Source: Margaritifera margaritifera
Lineage: Eukaryota; Mollusca; Bivalvia; Unionida; Margaritiferidae
Assembly (NCBI GenBank): GCA_029931535.1
Contig: JAQPZY010001688.1
Span: 8,779,001-8,843,000 of the forward strand
Direction: 5' to 3'
Length of the DNA stretch: 64,000 nucleotides
Under the pieces are notes generated by a model. It was not told where the DNA came from. It saw only the letters and a list, made by a program, of their open reading frames with translations, and searched no databases. This document shows positions 32,986-47,553 of the stretch, in pieces (the stretch's first letter is position 1; each line of letters begins with the position of its first letter). The position numbers and the translations under genes were made by a program.

Positions 32986-34770
32986 CACATTAATGTACAT
33001 ATCATAAACATTGTCTGCTCAAAACGTCGTTTCAATTTTGATGTATTGGCAGCTGATGACGTTTTACCATATGCTGACATTGTGTCATGTTTTCATTAGT
33101 ATAATTTGCTACCTGGTTGTAATAAAAAAGGGTCGAGTCCCAATACCAACAACATTTCTGTGTATATTATCATTTGATTACACTTTTGCCAAAGCACTGA
33201 TAGAAGTTCCCGTGCAATTAGGTTCCCGTATTCAGTTCTCAGTGAGGCTTTAGTGAGTAGTTACATGTACAGCTTGCATGGTGTAATATTTGAGGAGGGT
33301 AGAAGCATAAAATCTGTTACAGTTTTGACATTTACTTTCAGATATGAAAACAGTTATCAGAGTGTACGATACCTCTTGCATGGTTTGGATAGATTTAATG
33401 CAGCCAATAATTGCATTGAATCTAAACAATATATTTTGATCTGCCACAATTTTAACTTTCCAATACACCATGACACAAGATACATCAAGCAAAGAAAAAA
33501 AAGTTCATAGACCATGAAATGTATTATTTGCAAGCACAAAAAGATTTATTTGATTTGAAAACAAACAATAATTCAGAGGAGGGGGTTGGTGGCACTGGAA
33601 GATTAAATTACCATACAGCTTTAATTTTAATAGGAAAAGTGATGAATATGAACTTACTGCCTGTATATACTTTTTCTAAAGACAGCAGTGGGTATTGCAA
33701 GGTTAATTCAAAGTATCAGATCAGTCTGTTTCGACAGTATCAGACACTGTTAAAAAGTGGCTGGAACTATTAATTTAAGGTCAGCAAGGTTACGACTCAG
33801 ATGAAAAAATTATGATACAATTTCAACATTACAAACCAGCTTCATTCGTGATATTGGACTAAGCTGTTGGTGGTGACGGTATCTTTATGTTCCCCAGTGA
33901 CCTGGTTATGAACATGGGTATTATCACTGGATACAATAACGGCTTAAGGCCATCCAAACTCAAGTTTCAACTTGGATCAAACACTTACCATTATTACAGA
34001 CGTAGTAAATGATGGTATTCCAAAGGCTGATATACAATTCTGTGACAGTATGACAATAAAGTGCAAAGAACAAAAGAGAAGACAAAGTGAGTAAAAATGA
34101 TGTAGAAAAAAATGATTATGATGGTGATAGTACTGATGAAACATGACAATCAATATTTATGGTGCAATAAATAATCACTTATAATTATACCAATGGTTGC
34201 AGAAGTTGCTATAATTTACTTTGCAAACTAATGCATAAAATACTATGTGCGTGAGCATGGCTCAGTCATGCACATTGTTTTGCTTTCGCCTTTAATCTAC
34301 ATCGTAACAGGTATTGCTACTTTGTTTGCCAACTTAAACGAACAATTTACTAAATTTTTCATGCCACTTTTGATTATGTCAACAACAAAAGACTCACTTG
34401 GAGTAGCAAGTAGAGGAGTTAGTGGCTGGTGTATGTGGAGTAAAAGGTCAGGTGGTGCAGGGATAGGAAAAACAATACTTGTACCAAACTTGCTACAGTT
34501 GATATAGCTATTGCTACACTCTAGTTATAGTAACAATTGTTACACTTTTCTCTTAGGATAATCTTTTCAATCTTTCTCCTAATGGCAATTTGTCTTTAAT
34601 TTTTGAATTAATTTGTTCAACATTTTCTCTACAATTTCTTGCCAACTGGGTCAAATGTCCATCTACTTGCACTTTTATGCTTTCAAACCTTTCAACTTTC
34701 ATGTAATAGTTGTTTTTTTCTTTGGATCTCTTTTTATGCTGGTGTCTTTTTAGTTCTTCAATCTGTTGAG
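32986..34770. other. Noncoding AT-rich stretch
   Basis: Several open frames of 80-86 codons on the plus strand (33253-33510, 33519-33773, 34247-34507) resemble no known protein and show no shared signal with each other. I cannot exclude remnants of an unrecognised element here. Confidence 0.4.
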
Positions 34771-34773
34771 AAG

Positions 34774-34948
34774 TGATAGCTCAGTGGTTAGTGTGCCAGA
34801 CTCATGATTGAAAGGACGCCGCTTCAAATCCTACCATCGGATCAGCTACCGTGGTATGTCACTGGGCAAAGCAATTTATTCCAATGGACTCTGCACTAAA
34901 TGACCTTCATGTGTTGATCTGCCATAAAAAACTAAACCAAACTAAACA
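34774..34948 (+). mobile_element. tRNA-headed SINE, second family
   Basis: A perfect A box TAGCTCAGTGG (34777-34787) and a B box-like GCTTCAAATCC (34821-34831) lie at tRNA-like spacing. The body holds GTATGTCACTGGGCAAAGC and ACTCTGCACTAAATGACC. The tail is AAACTAAACCAAACTAAAC. The body differs from the SINE at 25.5 kb although the tails are similar. Confidence 0.8.
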
Positions 34949-34949
34949 C

Positions 34950-35889
34950 TTCAAATTTAGAGTTCATAAGTCCTATTTTCAAACCAACAATTTCCACAAA
35001 ACGTACATATTTAATTGTATTTTCTCTTGTATAGTTAATAATCTATTCACTGCAGGTAGAAACAAGTCATGCCGAAGGCAATGTGTACCTGAGGTACAGT
35101 CAGCTTGGAAAAGAATTGGAATTTATCCAAGACAAATTTTTAAAATTCCAATCGTTAATTCAGACAGTTTGCAAAATGAACTGAAAGATGATTACATGGC
35201 ATCAAAAGGAAATAGATACTTCACTGGATGTTTATAATTTAAGTTAGGTTTGCATCTATATGCATTGAGTGCCAGATGTATAACATTCCAACATATCTTT
35301 GCTTTGAAAAAACACCTCTCCAAAAAAACCCCCACAAGATTATAAATGGCGAAGGGAATATAAGGAGCAAATAGAAAATTTGGACTAATGTTTACAAAAT
35401 AAATGTGCACTGGTTACTTTGTTGTTGATACATTTCTACCTCTGGCAAGCATTGTTATGATAACTCTAACTTCAGAAGTGTCAGTCTATCATGCAATAAG
35501 TTTGATAATGAAAACAGACTATAAAATACTGTTTGAACTCCCTCAATAATTAAGTTTGTCATTGTGAATCATTGCACTTTCCTTTTTTGTTCTTGGAGCT
35601 CTTTCCTTGATGGAAATTTAGCATTTTTAAAAACTGTTTTAGTTGCTATGCTGTATCAACTATTTGACCAGTTTCAACATTTTGTTATTTAGAATCAGAC
35701 AAATCAAATGATAAGCAAGAAATGAAATGTTAATTATAAAGGTCATCCACACTTACATCCTCTGGTTTAGTGAAATTTAACCAGCTTTGTTATAAGTCAA
35801 TACACGGAACACCAAACATTTAAAGTGGTGTTTGATTTTAAGTTTTGTTTTATTGCATGTAAAATTTTACTTCTTGTCAGATAAATTCA
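34950..35889. other. Noncoding stretch
   Basis: The open frame begun inside the SINE runs to 35237 and ends with a charged segment of ordinary composition (RRQCVPEVQSAWKRIGIYPR). It is not recognisable as a protein. Nothing else is supported. Confidence 0.4.
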
Positions 35890-35891
35890 TA

Positions 35892-36825
35892 CATGCCAAC
35901 CCTAGAGAGATAGAAGTGTACTTACTACTAATATAAGTGGCATAAATGTGCAATCTGAGCATAAAAGTGTAATCTATATATTACATGCCATTATTACAGG
36001 AAACTATGAAAATTGTACATTTATTTTTGCTACTAACCTGGATCTGCAGCTGGTTAAAATTCTTGTCTCAAATCAGCAAAATCCATTTGGATTAGTACCA
36101 GAATACAAACACAAAATATATCAAATTATTTATATACAACACTCACTTTAACTAGTCTACATGTCTAACTTTCACTGAATGATCATAAAGTCAAGTAACA
36201 AATTCTGCGATGAGCAGGACAATGTGCTCAAGCTAAGAGCTGTATTACATCACTCTCATATTCTGCTTTTTAAATTTGTAAAGTGTTATTGATTTGTCCT
36301 TTTTATGATCTGACAAGTTTTGAAATTTAAAAAGATCCCTCTCCTCTAACATGTTTCAGTCAAATAACATACACGAGTCACATTGATGAAGCCTGTTTTG
36401 CTCTACATCTGGTGACATTTTCTTAACATATAGACTGGTCCGCTAACTAAATACGTTATTAAAATATAATTAATCTGTGAGTTACGTTTTCAAGTTGAAG
36501 AAACCCATCTGTTTTCTTGGAAATGTCTCATATACAGCTGCTATAAATAAAAAAATAAGGAAATTACATGTAGGTCTATGATGGACAAATGTACTTTCCC
36601 ACTATTTTCACGCAGCAGTCTTCTTTTCTTTAGAATATTCTCAAATTTATACGATGTGTAGTATTAAAGAGATGATAATAAAAATGACAAACACAGCTTT
36701 CTATTGCTTTATTTTTATTTATTTTTTAATGTACCAAAAAAGCATAATCCATATGCAGGTGAGTGTAAGATGTAATTAGGTGAAAAAAGTGTAATGATTA
36801 AGTCAAAAGTGTAATGGTTGGCACG
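35892..36825. mobile_element. 0.93-kb TIR element with TA flanks
   Basis: CATGCCAACC at 35892 is mirrored by GGTTGGCACG ending at 36825, with one mismatch, and TA abuts both ends. Subterminal AGTGTAAT/AGTGTAC and AAAAGTGTAAT motifs recur at both ends. The interior is AT-rich without a transposase frame, so it would be non-autonomous. The superfamily is unclear; a TA duplication is common to several. Confidence 0.5.
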
Positions 36826-36827
36826 TA

Positions 36828-38487
<1,660 letters not shown>

Positions 38488-38489
38488 AA

Positions 38490-41050
38490 TAGACATAAAA
38501 GATATGAACAGGACTTTACTCAGAAATTAAGCTTTACTTGTTATTTTCTAGTAAAATTTCTTAAGAAAATACATAAAATCTTTTTCCTATTATATAGACT
38601 CATTACTACTTTAAGTGAGTCTCATCAAATTTCTTTAAAAACAGAACATCTGGAGTGACAATTTAAACTATTTTTCATTGTCCCAATATGTTATTTACAA
38701 GGTTGACTGCATCTGCTCAGTAGCACCTTGGTTCTTTTAAAGATAATGTGATAAATTGAATATCGGAATTTAAACATTGCTTTTCGACATCAACAATGCA
38801 AGAGTAGCACATACTGTACAAAATGTGCTTTTCACAACATCTGGTGCTAGGTCTGTCGCATTGGTGGCAAAGATGTAAGGAAGAATACCATTTAATAATC
38901 ATTCCCATGCTATATCGTGCCTATCCCTTTCATACAAACCATGCTTTATAATATTGACAACAGTGATGTACTTTAGGTTGGACGGTGTTGAACACAGCCT
39001 TACGCATCTACATCAAAGATGTCAGAGCCTTCCAAAAATGTGCATGATTAATTTAACTAACAGACTATGTACCACAAGCAAATGAACTTTTTCCTCTACA
39101 ATTTGCATAATCAGAGTAATCTATTTTGGTAGGATGATGTTCATTTCAGATACCAGTCCTAAACGCAACTGAAGTATGTGAGGTGTAATACATAGCCCAT
39201 GGTGACCTACATTTGGCATTGGGTTGTCATAATAACCAAGATGGGTCCACACATGCACAAAGATGCATCGCTCTACAACCAAATCTGTACAAGAAATGGG
39301 CCTAAATGCAAAACTGAAACAAGGCGGGAAAACTGAGACAGGCAAATGTGCAAAGGTAACATTATCCAACTAATGGAATGAATATAACATTTCATTCTCA
39401 TCTGTATGCAATTTTCAAAGACCTTATGCACTTTTGTCTATGTCACAATGCCTAAATTGCAATTTTCTTATGTTTAAAAATACTGAATGAAGATATCTGA
39501 ATCAGCCCGAAGTTAAGAATTGGCTCATCTATTTTAATTGACAGATTTGTTGCTCTTGTTGAAGAAAAAAAAGATGATGATGTTGCTGCTGATGTCATTC
39601 GCAGTCCTTTGAGTTTGGAAGCATTTTGTTTTAAAACTTTTTTCGTACCTACTTATGCTGTCTGGAAAAAAATCATTATTTTTCAACAAATGTGTTTTAA
39701 AATTATAATAATACGAGGATATACTGAAAGAAAGTTAGTAATTACTTTCATTTCTCAACCTTAAAACCAGGAATTATAAATATGATAGAGTAGATTATAA
39801 TAAATATTTATGAATTTTGCAACAGTTACTTCTTTTCATGAAACACGACATAAGTACGATTTTGTCTTATTATTTTGATTTTGTATTAAAATTTAAGGGT
39901 ATAAAAAATTCATGAAGAGGAATGTTTAGAAGTAATACTAAGTCAATATTTTACATGCATCCACAATGCTGGCATTTTAGCTTTTTTATTTATTGCATTA
40001 AATGTACAGCTTTTTAACATTCGTTCTTACTCCCTCGCTTTGATCTTCATATGCACATTCAAAGACTTTACAATGTAAAATAACAGGCTATGCATTGTAC
40101 AAGATATGCTCATTTTTCTAAACATTTACTACATGTTGTTCAAGTCACTGCAAGAGTAAAAACAATGGAAAAGATACAAAATGCAAACTTCATTTTAAAC
40201 TGAAAGACACATAGATTTCCAATGGTTGGCATTCTTGATCACCCAAAAGGATACATACCCAAAGTTAGATAATCAATGACACAAATCAAGGTTTTATTGA
40301 GTAATCTTGTTTATATTTGTGTAAAAATATCTGTTTATATTTCTGTACAAACCATCTGTTTGCAAGAATGAACGATCAAAGACATTAGTTATTGCTTTAA
40401 TATATTTTGCGCTTGAAGATGTAAACAAGTTAATGGTCTCCAAAAAATGCATTTTTAATTTTGTTACTTCTACTAATTATTTGTATTAACTCTTGACTTA
40501 GCAACATGTGCCTATAGTGATCGTCTACAATTGTGTGCAAACGTATATCTTGACTAATCTGACCCAGCAACAAAACTTCACTTAAAAATAATATAGTCCC
40601 ATGGTCAACTTAACCAACAGTTACGTGGGTATGTGTTTTGCATGCTTGGTAGAGGCACACTTTGGTCTGAAATTGAGACCAAGAACATACATTATGTAAT
40701 ATCTATTCTCTATATCCTACCTATATCCTTGTTGTAATCATGGTTTCCATACGTTGTCTCACAAAATTTAAGCCTGGTGATGAAATGAATATGTATAAAT
40801 AGCCAGAAATGATCAGTGTGAGACAAAAACTTGTTAAGGAAAAATTGGTTGCCATAAATTCTGAATTATGGGTAAAACAGACCTAAAAAGCAATGACATA
40901 TACATTCATATCATAGTGTTCCAAGAAGTTCTGTCAAAGAAAATAATAGGTATCAGTCTTTACAGAACCTTGAATTAAAATGTTATATTTTCTAAATTTA
41001 AAAAAAGTATCCTTCTTCACTTTCTATCTTTAGGGTTTCAGTTTTAATTG
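38490..41050. other. Noncoding AT-rich stretch, includes 3' flank of cGLR copy A
   Basis: No protein-like frame is supported. The part next to 41.05 kb is the likely 3' untranslated region or flank of the minus-strand cGLR relic. Confidence 0.5.
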
Positions 41051-43132
41051 CTACTCTCTTTGCTGCAGTAACCTAAAATTAATATTAAGTAGAGTAGCTA
41101 TCTTCCACTTTGCTGAATTGTGATGATTCTTCAGCTTCATGGATGCACAAAGGATGTTGTATGCATACACCAGTTTTCCTTCCTGCTTCAGACAGTATGC
41201 CAGTATGTTGAGAGCTGTGTCCTTGTACTCAAAACGCTCATTTTTAATGACCATGACCATGTTGTGCAGAGAAGACATTTTTTGTAGAACATTGTTCTGA
41301 TGGAGGTAACACTGGTACTTCAGGAAATGGAGGTAGAATTTAGGACCAACGATGACCTGTTGCTTCCAGAAGTCACGCACAGCATCAAGAATATCTGAGT
41401 CTGATGCTGTAGAACGGAACATCTCCGGTATCAGCGCTTTAGGTGTGCAACGAATCTCCGATTGGAGATAGGGTACTGGAAAAGCAACATATTGTCTCAG
41501 CATTTCTGCTGTTGACAGATTCTCATCCAAAATTCTACAAAGGGCTTCATCAGATGGATGAGTGGGCACAACTGTAACAAGGTATGTAAAATTTTTCTCT
41601 ATCTCACTTAGAATATTTTCTGTCATGAAAACATTACCATGAAACAAGAGAAAAGCAGCCAGTTTAAGTTTTCCAGAGGCCAGATCAGAGGAGGAGCCCA
41701 ACAGGAGCAGTTCGTGAGCGATGCCAAGTCTTTCCTGATCAATGACTTCTTGTGCCAAACACTGGGAAGCCAACTGTGATCCAAGATTAGAGCAACAAAA
41801 TGTCTGTATTATGGTGTCTACCTCCCACCTTGGTTCATATGGGCAACATGCTCTACTTAGTATACGAGGATTATCTAACACACCGGCTGCAAGCAGATCT
41901 CTCCAAGCATCTCTAATATGACCCCATAACAATATGATTGTGAGCATCATTGGTTTCACGATCTCTTCAGTGTCATACTCAAGTTCAACAACAGGTGCCA
42001 GACACAGACAACTTAGTGTCAGCCCAATGTCATCACATGGTATTCTGAGAAGGTACCTCGCTTCCTGTCCCAGCAGATCACGTATTATGTCGACTAAATG
42101 GCCCTGAACATGCCCATACATTTTACCCTCAAACATGTTCTCCTCTGGTATGAAGTAATTTGGACAATTTCCATTTGAAGCCCAGTAACACAGCTTTTTC
42201 AAACATAGCTCAACGCATACTAATAAATTTTCTGGTTGCCAAAAGGAAGCTGGTGTACTTTCTATCACATAGAATACACAGGTTTTGCAGTGATAACTGC
42301 TCAATGCTTTTTCTCCCAACCTCGGTTAAATGAAAAATTTCTTGATCAATTTCAGCAAAACATAACATTTATATTGAGTTGTGTTGAATAGCCAGACAAG
42401 AAGTTTTTCTCAATATGAAACTGACAGTCTCCATTCCAGGTGTTTTTCAGGACTTAGTTGATGACCAACTGGGACCAGCAGAGCTCCGCAGCGCTGAATC
42501 AGGGTTATTGTTTCTTGTGATGGGTAGTTGTGGGGTCTAGATCTTGTCAGCCACTGAGAGGCCTCATTAGGCCATGTTGTGGATTTCATTGCAAATACAA
42601 TGTCCATCGAAAGATTTCCACCCAACATCCCGGTATTAGCTGGACCATGATGTTCGATACCATGTGCAAGAAATTTCAACTTCTGATGATTATTGACTAA
42701 GACCGAACGACCGCTTCTATCTGACTGAAACGGTTCCCTGTTTACAGTTAGTGGTTTTCCTCTGTATACTGCTTGTAGTTTTACATGTCCTGGTGGTATG
42801 TCCTTGTCACTGACCATAAGGAGTGCACGTTGATTATTCTCACATGACTGGAGATTCAGAATCACTTTTAACATATTAAAAGTAAGTACACAATCAATGT
42901 CAGACTGTAAACCCGGTGTTGTTGTGGCCTCTGCCTGACTACCAAAGAAATGTATAGGCTTACCACATGCTACAGACTTGAGCTCTTCTGCCTGAATCCA
43001 CATTTCTATCCTTTTCCGACGTAAGTCCTCCCTCAGTCCCACAGTGTCCAGGACAACCATTAATCTAAGTGACACATCTTTGTAATGCACAGGAAAATCC
43101 CTTTCCATCGTTTCAATCGTAAATTTCAATAC
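41051..43132 (-). pseudogene. cGLR/Mab-21-like protein, copy A, two nonsense codons
   Basis: The minus strand holds a nearly full-length bivalve Mab-21/cGAS-like protein in one frame of about 690 codons. Near the N-terminus FFGSQAEATTTPGLQSDIDC gives the nucleotidyltransferase signature GS followed 12 residues later by DID, so two metal-binding acidic residues remain. Further on come KSTTWPNEASQWL, LEWRLSVSY, YKCYVLLKLIKKFF, GEKALSSYHCKTC, FWQPENLLVC, CPNYFIPEENMF and EARYLLRIPCDD, all typical of the family, then a long helical C-terminus. Enzymatic family members make cyclic dinucleotides for STING signalling; many others are inactive. A TGA at 42410-42412 and a TAA at 42326-42328 split the frame into 256, 27 and over 420 codons. 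A splice acceptor lies at the 5' end of this exon; upstream exons were not found. Confidence 0.85.
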
Positions 43133-43146
43133 CTGAAATATACAGA
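43133..43146 (-). other. Probable splice acceptor of cGLR copy A
   Basis: On the minus strand, TGTATATTTCAG directly precedes GTATTGAAATTTACG, where family homology begins. This suggests the large exon starts at 43132 and that the in-frame ATG further upstream (43178-43180) is intronic. Confidence 0.5.
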
Positions 43147-43351
43147 TGAGCCATTCATATCTCATCTGTAATTTGTTCATATCAATGCATTATAAATATT
43201 TTGATCATGCCTAAATATAAAATTCTTTCAGAATATTACTATTGCTAGGGAAGTTATCAAACTTAGTTTAAAGTAATCATTTCTTGAATGGACAAAGATC
43301 AAGGATATTAATGATAATGCTATTATTACAACTATTCTTTGCCCTATTCTT

Positions 43352-43352
<1 letters not shown>

Positions 43353-43385
<33 letters not shown>

Positions 43386-43394
43386 GAAGAAGAA

Positions 43395-43456
<62 letters not shown>
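43353..43456. repeat. Compound (AAT)n-(AGA)n-(GAT)n microsatellite
   Basis: About 11 AAT, three AGA and about 21 GAT units are joined without interruption. It lies in the presumed intron or 5' flank of cGLR copy A. Confidence 0.97.
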
Positions 43457-43457
<1 letters not shown>

Positions 43458-43459
43458 AT

Positions 43460-44125
43460 TAACATGAAACAAGTTTCCAGCTGCAGAGATGAATAATTCT
43501 GAACTTAGGAAAAGGGTCATATCATGCAACCTCTAAATGTCAGGCTAAAATGAATGTAATGCTATATTAAGAAAAACAGAAAAAATATAGAAGATATAAA
43601 TTTAATTGCTTTGAAGACAAAATGCAAATGGAGTGGATGCTGACAAAATGTGATTAATACTAGCAACCAGGATAATACACTTTAATCCAAGAAAGGAAGT
43701 GATTTCTGTAAATGTCAAAACATTGCTGGGGACAGATGTGTCTGAAGAGTGAAGATTAGAGCTAAAGTTCTACAATGGAGATATGTCACTGTGGAGATGA
43801 ATTTAGAGATGAACTCGTTGAAGTTGAGCTTTTCACAAAGTTTGGAAATAGATGATTCATCTGAACTTATACTGAAGTCTTCCATGAGTATAATGTCATG
43901 GATTATGTGCCCTATTTTGGACATAACATTATATGACCTGGTTTTTGTGTGTTTAGAGTATGGTACATTAGATATGAAAATTATGTGAAAAGCAGACTAT
44001 TTCTAAAAATATTAAATTGTCTTTCTAATAAAGTGAGAGCCAAATGCATAATACCTTGGAATAGTTAACTGTCTCCCTGAAATTCCTTTGCCAATCTCAA
44101 GTCATCAATCTGGAAAAGAAATAGT
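43460..44125. other. Noncoding stretch upstream of cGLR copy A
   Basis: A good minus-strand acceptor (CTTTTCCAG) at about 44110-44118 is followed by a short segment ending at AAG/GTATTATG near 44050, which could be a small upstream exon. It contains a stop in the frame I examined, so it may be untranslated or chance. Confidence 0.3.
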
Positions 44126-44129
44126 CAGT

Positions 44130-44925
44130 ATGTGATTTCAATGACAATAGAACATAATGCTATGCAGTATTGTAATAGTCAGTATGAGATTTCTATGCCC
44201 ATAGAACAAAATGCTATGCAGTATTGTAATAGTCAGTATGAGATTTCAATGCCCATAGAACATAATGCTATGCAGTATTGTAATAGTCAGTATGAGATTT
44301 CTATGCCCATAGAACATAATGCAATGCAGTATTGTAATAGTCAGCATGAGATTTCAATGCCCATAGAACATAATGCTATGCAGTATTGTAATAGTCAGCA
44401 TGAGATTTCTATGCCCATAGAACATAATGCTATGCAGTATTGTAATAGTCAGTATGATATTTCAATGCCCATAGAACATAATGCTATGCAGTATTGTAAT
44501 AGTCAGCATGAGATTTCAATGCCCATAGAACATAATGCTATGCAGTATTGTAATAGTCAGTATGAGATTTCTATGCACATAGAACATAATGCTATGCAGT
44601 ATTGTAATAGTCAGTATGAGATTTCAATGCCCACAGAATATAATGCTATGCAGTATTGTAATAGTCAGTATGAGATTTCAATGCCCATAGAACATAATGC
44701 TATGCAGTATTGTAATAGTCAGTATGAGATTGCAGTGGTAATATAGCATAATGCTATGCAGTATTGTAATAGTCAGTATGAGATTTCAATGCCCATAGAA
44801 CATAATGCTATGCAGTATTGTAATAGTCAGTATGAGATTTCTATGCCCATAGAACATAATGCTATGCAGTATTGTTATAGTCAGTATGAGATTTCAGTGG
44901 TAATATAACATAATGCTATTCAGTA
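44130..44925. repeat. 54-bp minisatellite, about 15 copies, with dimeric higher-order structure
   Basis: The unit contains ATAATGCTATGCAGTATTGT, then AATAGTCAGTATGAGATTTC and ATGCCCATAGAAC. Copies alternate between TTTCAATG and TTTCTATG forms, and two copies end with CAGTGGTAATATA. The period is a multiple of three, so one plus frame stays open for 204 codons (18-residue repeats with IEHNAMQYCNSQYEISMP). I regard this frame as a by-product. Confidence 0.95.
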
Positions 44926-45920
44926 GAGAAGCCCATGTTTAATGACAAGTCCATTTCCTGCTTATACAACTCTATTTACCCAATGAGAAGCCCATGCTTA
45001 ATGATACATCCATCTCCCACTTGTACAACTCTATTTACCCAATGAGAAGCCCATGCTTAATGATACATCCATCTCCCACTTGTACAACTCTGTTTACCCA
45101 ATGAGTAGCCCATGCTTAATGATACATCCATCTCCCACTTGTACAACTCTATTTACCCAATGAGAAGCCCATGCTTAATGATACATCCATCTCCCACTTG
45201 TACAACTCTGTTTACCCAATGAGAAGCCCATGCTTAATGATACATCCATCTCCCACTTGTACAACTCTATTTACCCAATGAGAAGCCCATGCTTAATGAT
45301 ACATCCATCTCCCACTTGTACAACTCTGTTTACCCAATGAGAAGCCCATGCTTAATGATACATCCATCTCCCTCTTGTACAACTCTATTTACCCAATGAG
45401 AAGCCCATGCTTAATGATACATCCATCTCACACTTGTACAACTCTATTTACCCAATGAGAAGCCCATTTTTAATGACAAGTCCATTTCCTACTTATACAA
45501 CTCTATTTACCCAATGAGAAGCCCTAGTTTAATGACAAGTCCATTTCCCACTTATACAACTGTATTTACCCAATGAGAAGCCCATGTTTAATGACAAGTC
45601 CATTTCCTACTTATACAACTCTATTTACCCAATGAGAAGCCCATTTTTAATGACAAGTCCATCTCCTACTTGTACAGCTGTATTTACCCAATGAGAAGCC
45701 CAGGCTTAATGACAAGTCCATCTCCCACTTGTACAACTGTATTTACGCAATGAGCAGCCCATGCTTAATGACAAGTCCATCTCCCACTTGTGTACAACTG
45801 TATTTACCCAATGAGAAGCCCATGCTTAATGACAAGTTCATCTCCCACTTGTACAACTGTATTTACCCAATGAGAAGCCCATGCTTAATGATACATCCAT
45901 CTCCCACTTGTACAACATGC
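44925..45920. repeat. 59-bp minisatellite, about 17 copies
   Basis: The unit contains TTTACCCAATGAGAAGCCCA, then TGCTTAATGATACATCCATC and TCCCACTTGTACAACTCT. It begins exactly where the 54-bp array ends. Central copies alternate between ACTCTATTT and ACTCTGTTT, again a dimeric pattern; outer copies carry ATGACAAGTCC instead of ATGATACATCC. Confidence 0.95.
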
Positions 45921-46054
45921 TGGAATGTATTTACCAAGGATATCTTTCTCAACAATAACACCACCCCTACTTGTTGACTAATCGATTAGACTGACTCCCT
46001 GCTGATATCATGGGAGAAATACTGTAATTAGATAGGCCTTTTCAATAGTATACA

Positions 46055-47311
46055 CAGTGCTCAAAGAAATAAAATTTCACACACAGGCCCAGGGCTGGTG
46101 ACCTTTTTAAAAAATCAGAAGTCCTGACTCAAATTCCACAAGCCCAGTTTTCAATTACATGTGCCCAAAAGGGCCCTAATTTTTAATATTAAAAGAAATA
46201 TACACTATCATATTAAATTTACTTGTGTGTTTATTCAGATCTCAAAATATTTCACATAAAGCAATGTCTTCCTCCAGGTCCTGATGTCAACCATTGTCCA
46301 ACTGCTCTAACAATGTTCTCTTTATTCATTCCATCAGCAGTTTTGATATTCATTAGCATCCGAAGTGTGTCTTGTTTTATACAATTTTTCCGTACACTTT
46401 TGATGTTGTTCATAGGTGCTGCTTAATATGTTTAACCAGTGTTGCATTACTTACTCAAGTGTTTCTAACAAAATAATTTTTTGGTTGGTCTTTCCTTTGA
46501 ATCTCACCTCCGCAAAGAATGGCCGATTTTAAATCAAAGACTCAGAAGCCATCATGGACCACCTTTGATCCCTTTATTACTTATAACACCTCAAAAACAT
46601 CCCGCATTTGGCCTAAACTCTCCAGATAACAACAATAAGGTAATCAATTAACAGCTTGTTGTATACACAAGTTGGCTTTGATCTGATTACTGAGCCACGC
46701 ACAACTGCACCGCTGGCTTCGACTATTGGAACATTTTTGGTCCTAAGTAGACTGGTTCCGACTGGTTTTTGTAATGCGTGGATAGAATGCGTAAACATAC
46801 CAGAGGTGGGGTGGGTGGGTGTGTCTTTCTTTTTAAATTTAAAAAACAACAAAAATCTCTTAATTTTCAAAAGCGGTAGATTTTAACTATAAAATGGCAA
46901 ATGTGGTAGACGACCTTAAAAATTGTATTTTTGTCCTACCGCCAGTAGAATCACATGCATGTTAAAGCCAAGTGAGCACTAATTATAGGTAACACAGGCA
47001 ATCTGTTACACATTCATATGTCACATGCTTCATTTGGTACACAAAGTTTACAGCTTTCGATAGAAGTATGGTAAGTAGACGATCTTGATATGGGTAAGGG
47101 GCATACAAGGGGATAAATGTTAATAATTTACTAGTTCTTCAACAACTTGAAAATAAAATTCCACATTTCGTTAGCGAGATCAAAGTTTTCTCAATCAAAT
47201 TTTTTTTCTTTTTTTACAAGCCCGACGGGTACTTCACTTAGAATACAGGAGGGGCCCAATCTGAAATAAGAGGGGCCCTAGGCATCAGGCTATCAGATTT
47301 TTTGAACACTG
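46055..47311. mobile_element. Possible 1.26-kb non-autonomous hAT-like element
   Basis: CAGTGCTCAAAGAAAT at 46055 is mirrored at the right end by AGATTTTTTGAACACTG ending at 47311, a 16-bp inverted pair with a few mismatches and hAT-style CAGTG ends. The flanking 8-mers AGTATACA and ATATAAAC do not match, so target-site evidence is lacking. Both ends hold GGGCCC-containing segments. No transposase frame lies inside. Confidence 0.45.
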
Positions 47312-47553
47312 ATATAAACAACTTCTAAGTTCTAGTCCATTAACAATATTATGGTTCCACTTTATGGGCAATATCCAGAGCCACTGGTGTTGAAGAATTT
47401 GTTAGATGACCCAAATATCAGAGGATGACAATTTAATTATTGTGATATTTCTAATCATTGTCAAGACACAATGTATCAAAATTCTGAATACAAGTTATTC
47501 ACGTTTTAGTGCAAAGGAAAAATTAAAATAAGGCTGACTATGACTTTGAAAAT

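Noticed and set aside
34774..34832. Functional tRNA gene
   Set aside because: Promoter boxes are present but the acceptor stem and cloverleaf pairing are poor, and a SINE body and tail follow.
42326..42412. Selenocysteine or programmed readthrough at the TGA of cGLR copy A
   Set aside because: A TAA follows 28 codons later in the same frame, no selenocysteine element was seen, and copy B is broken at nearby but different codons, so pseudogenisation is simpler.
44132..44746. 204-codon repeat protein
   Set aside because: The period of 54 bp is a multiple of three, so openness is automatic. No start context, domain or conserved flank supports a gene.
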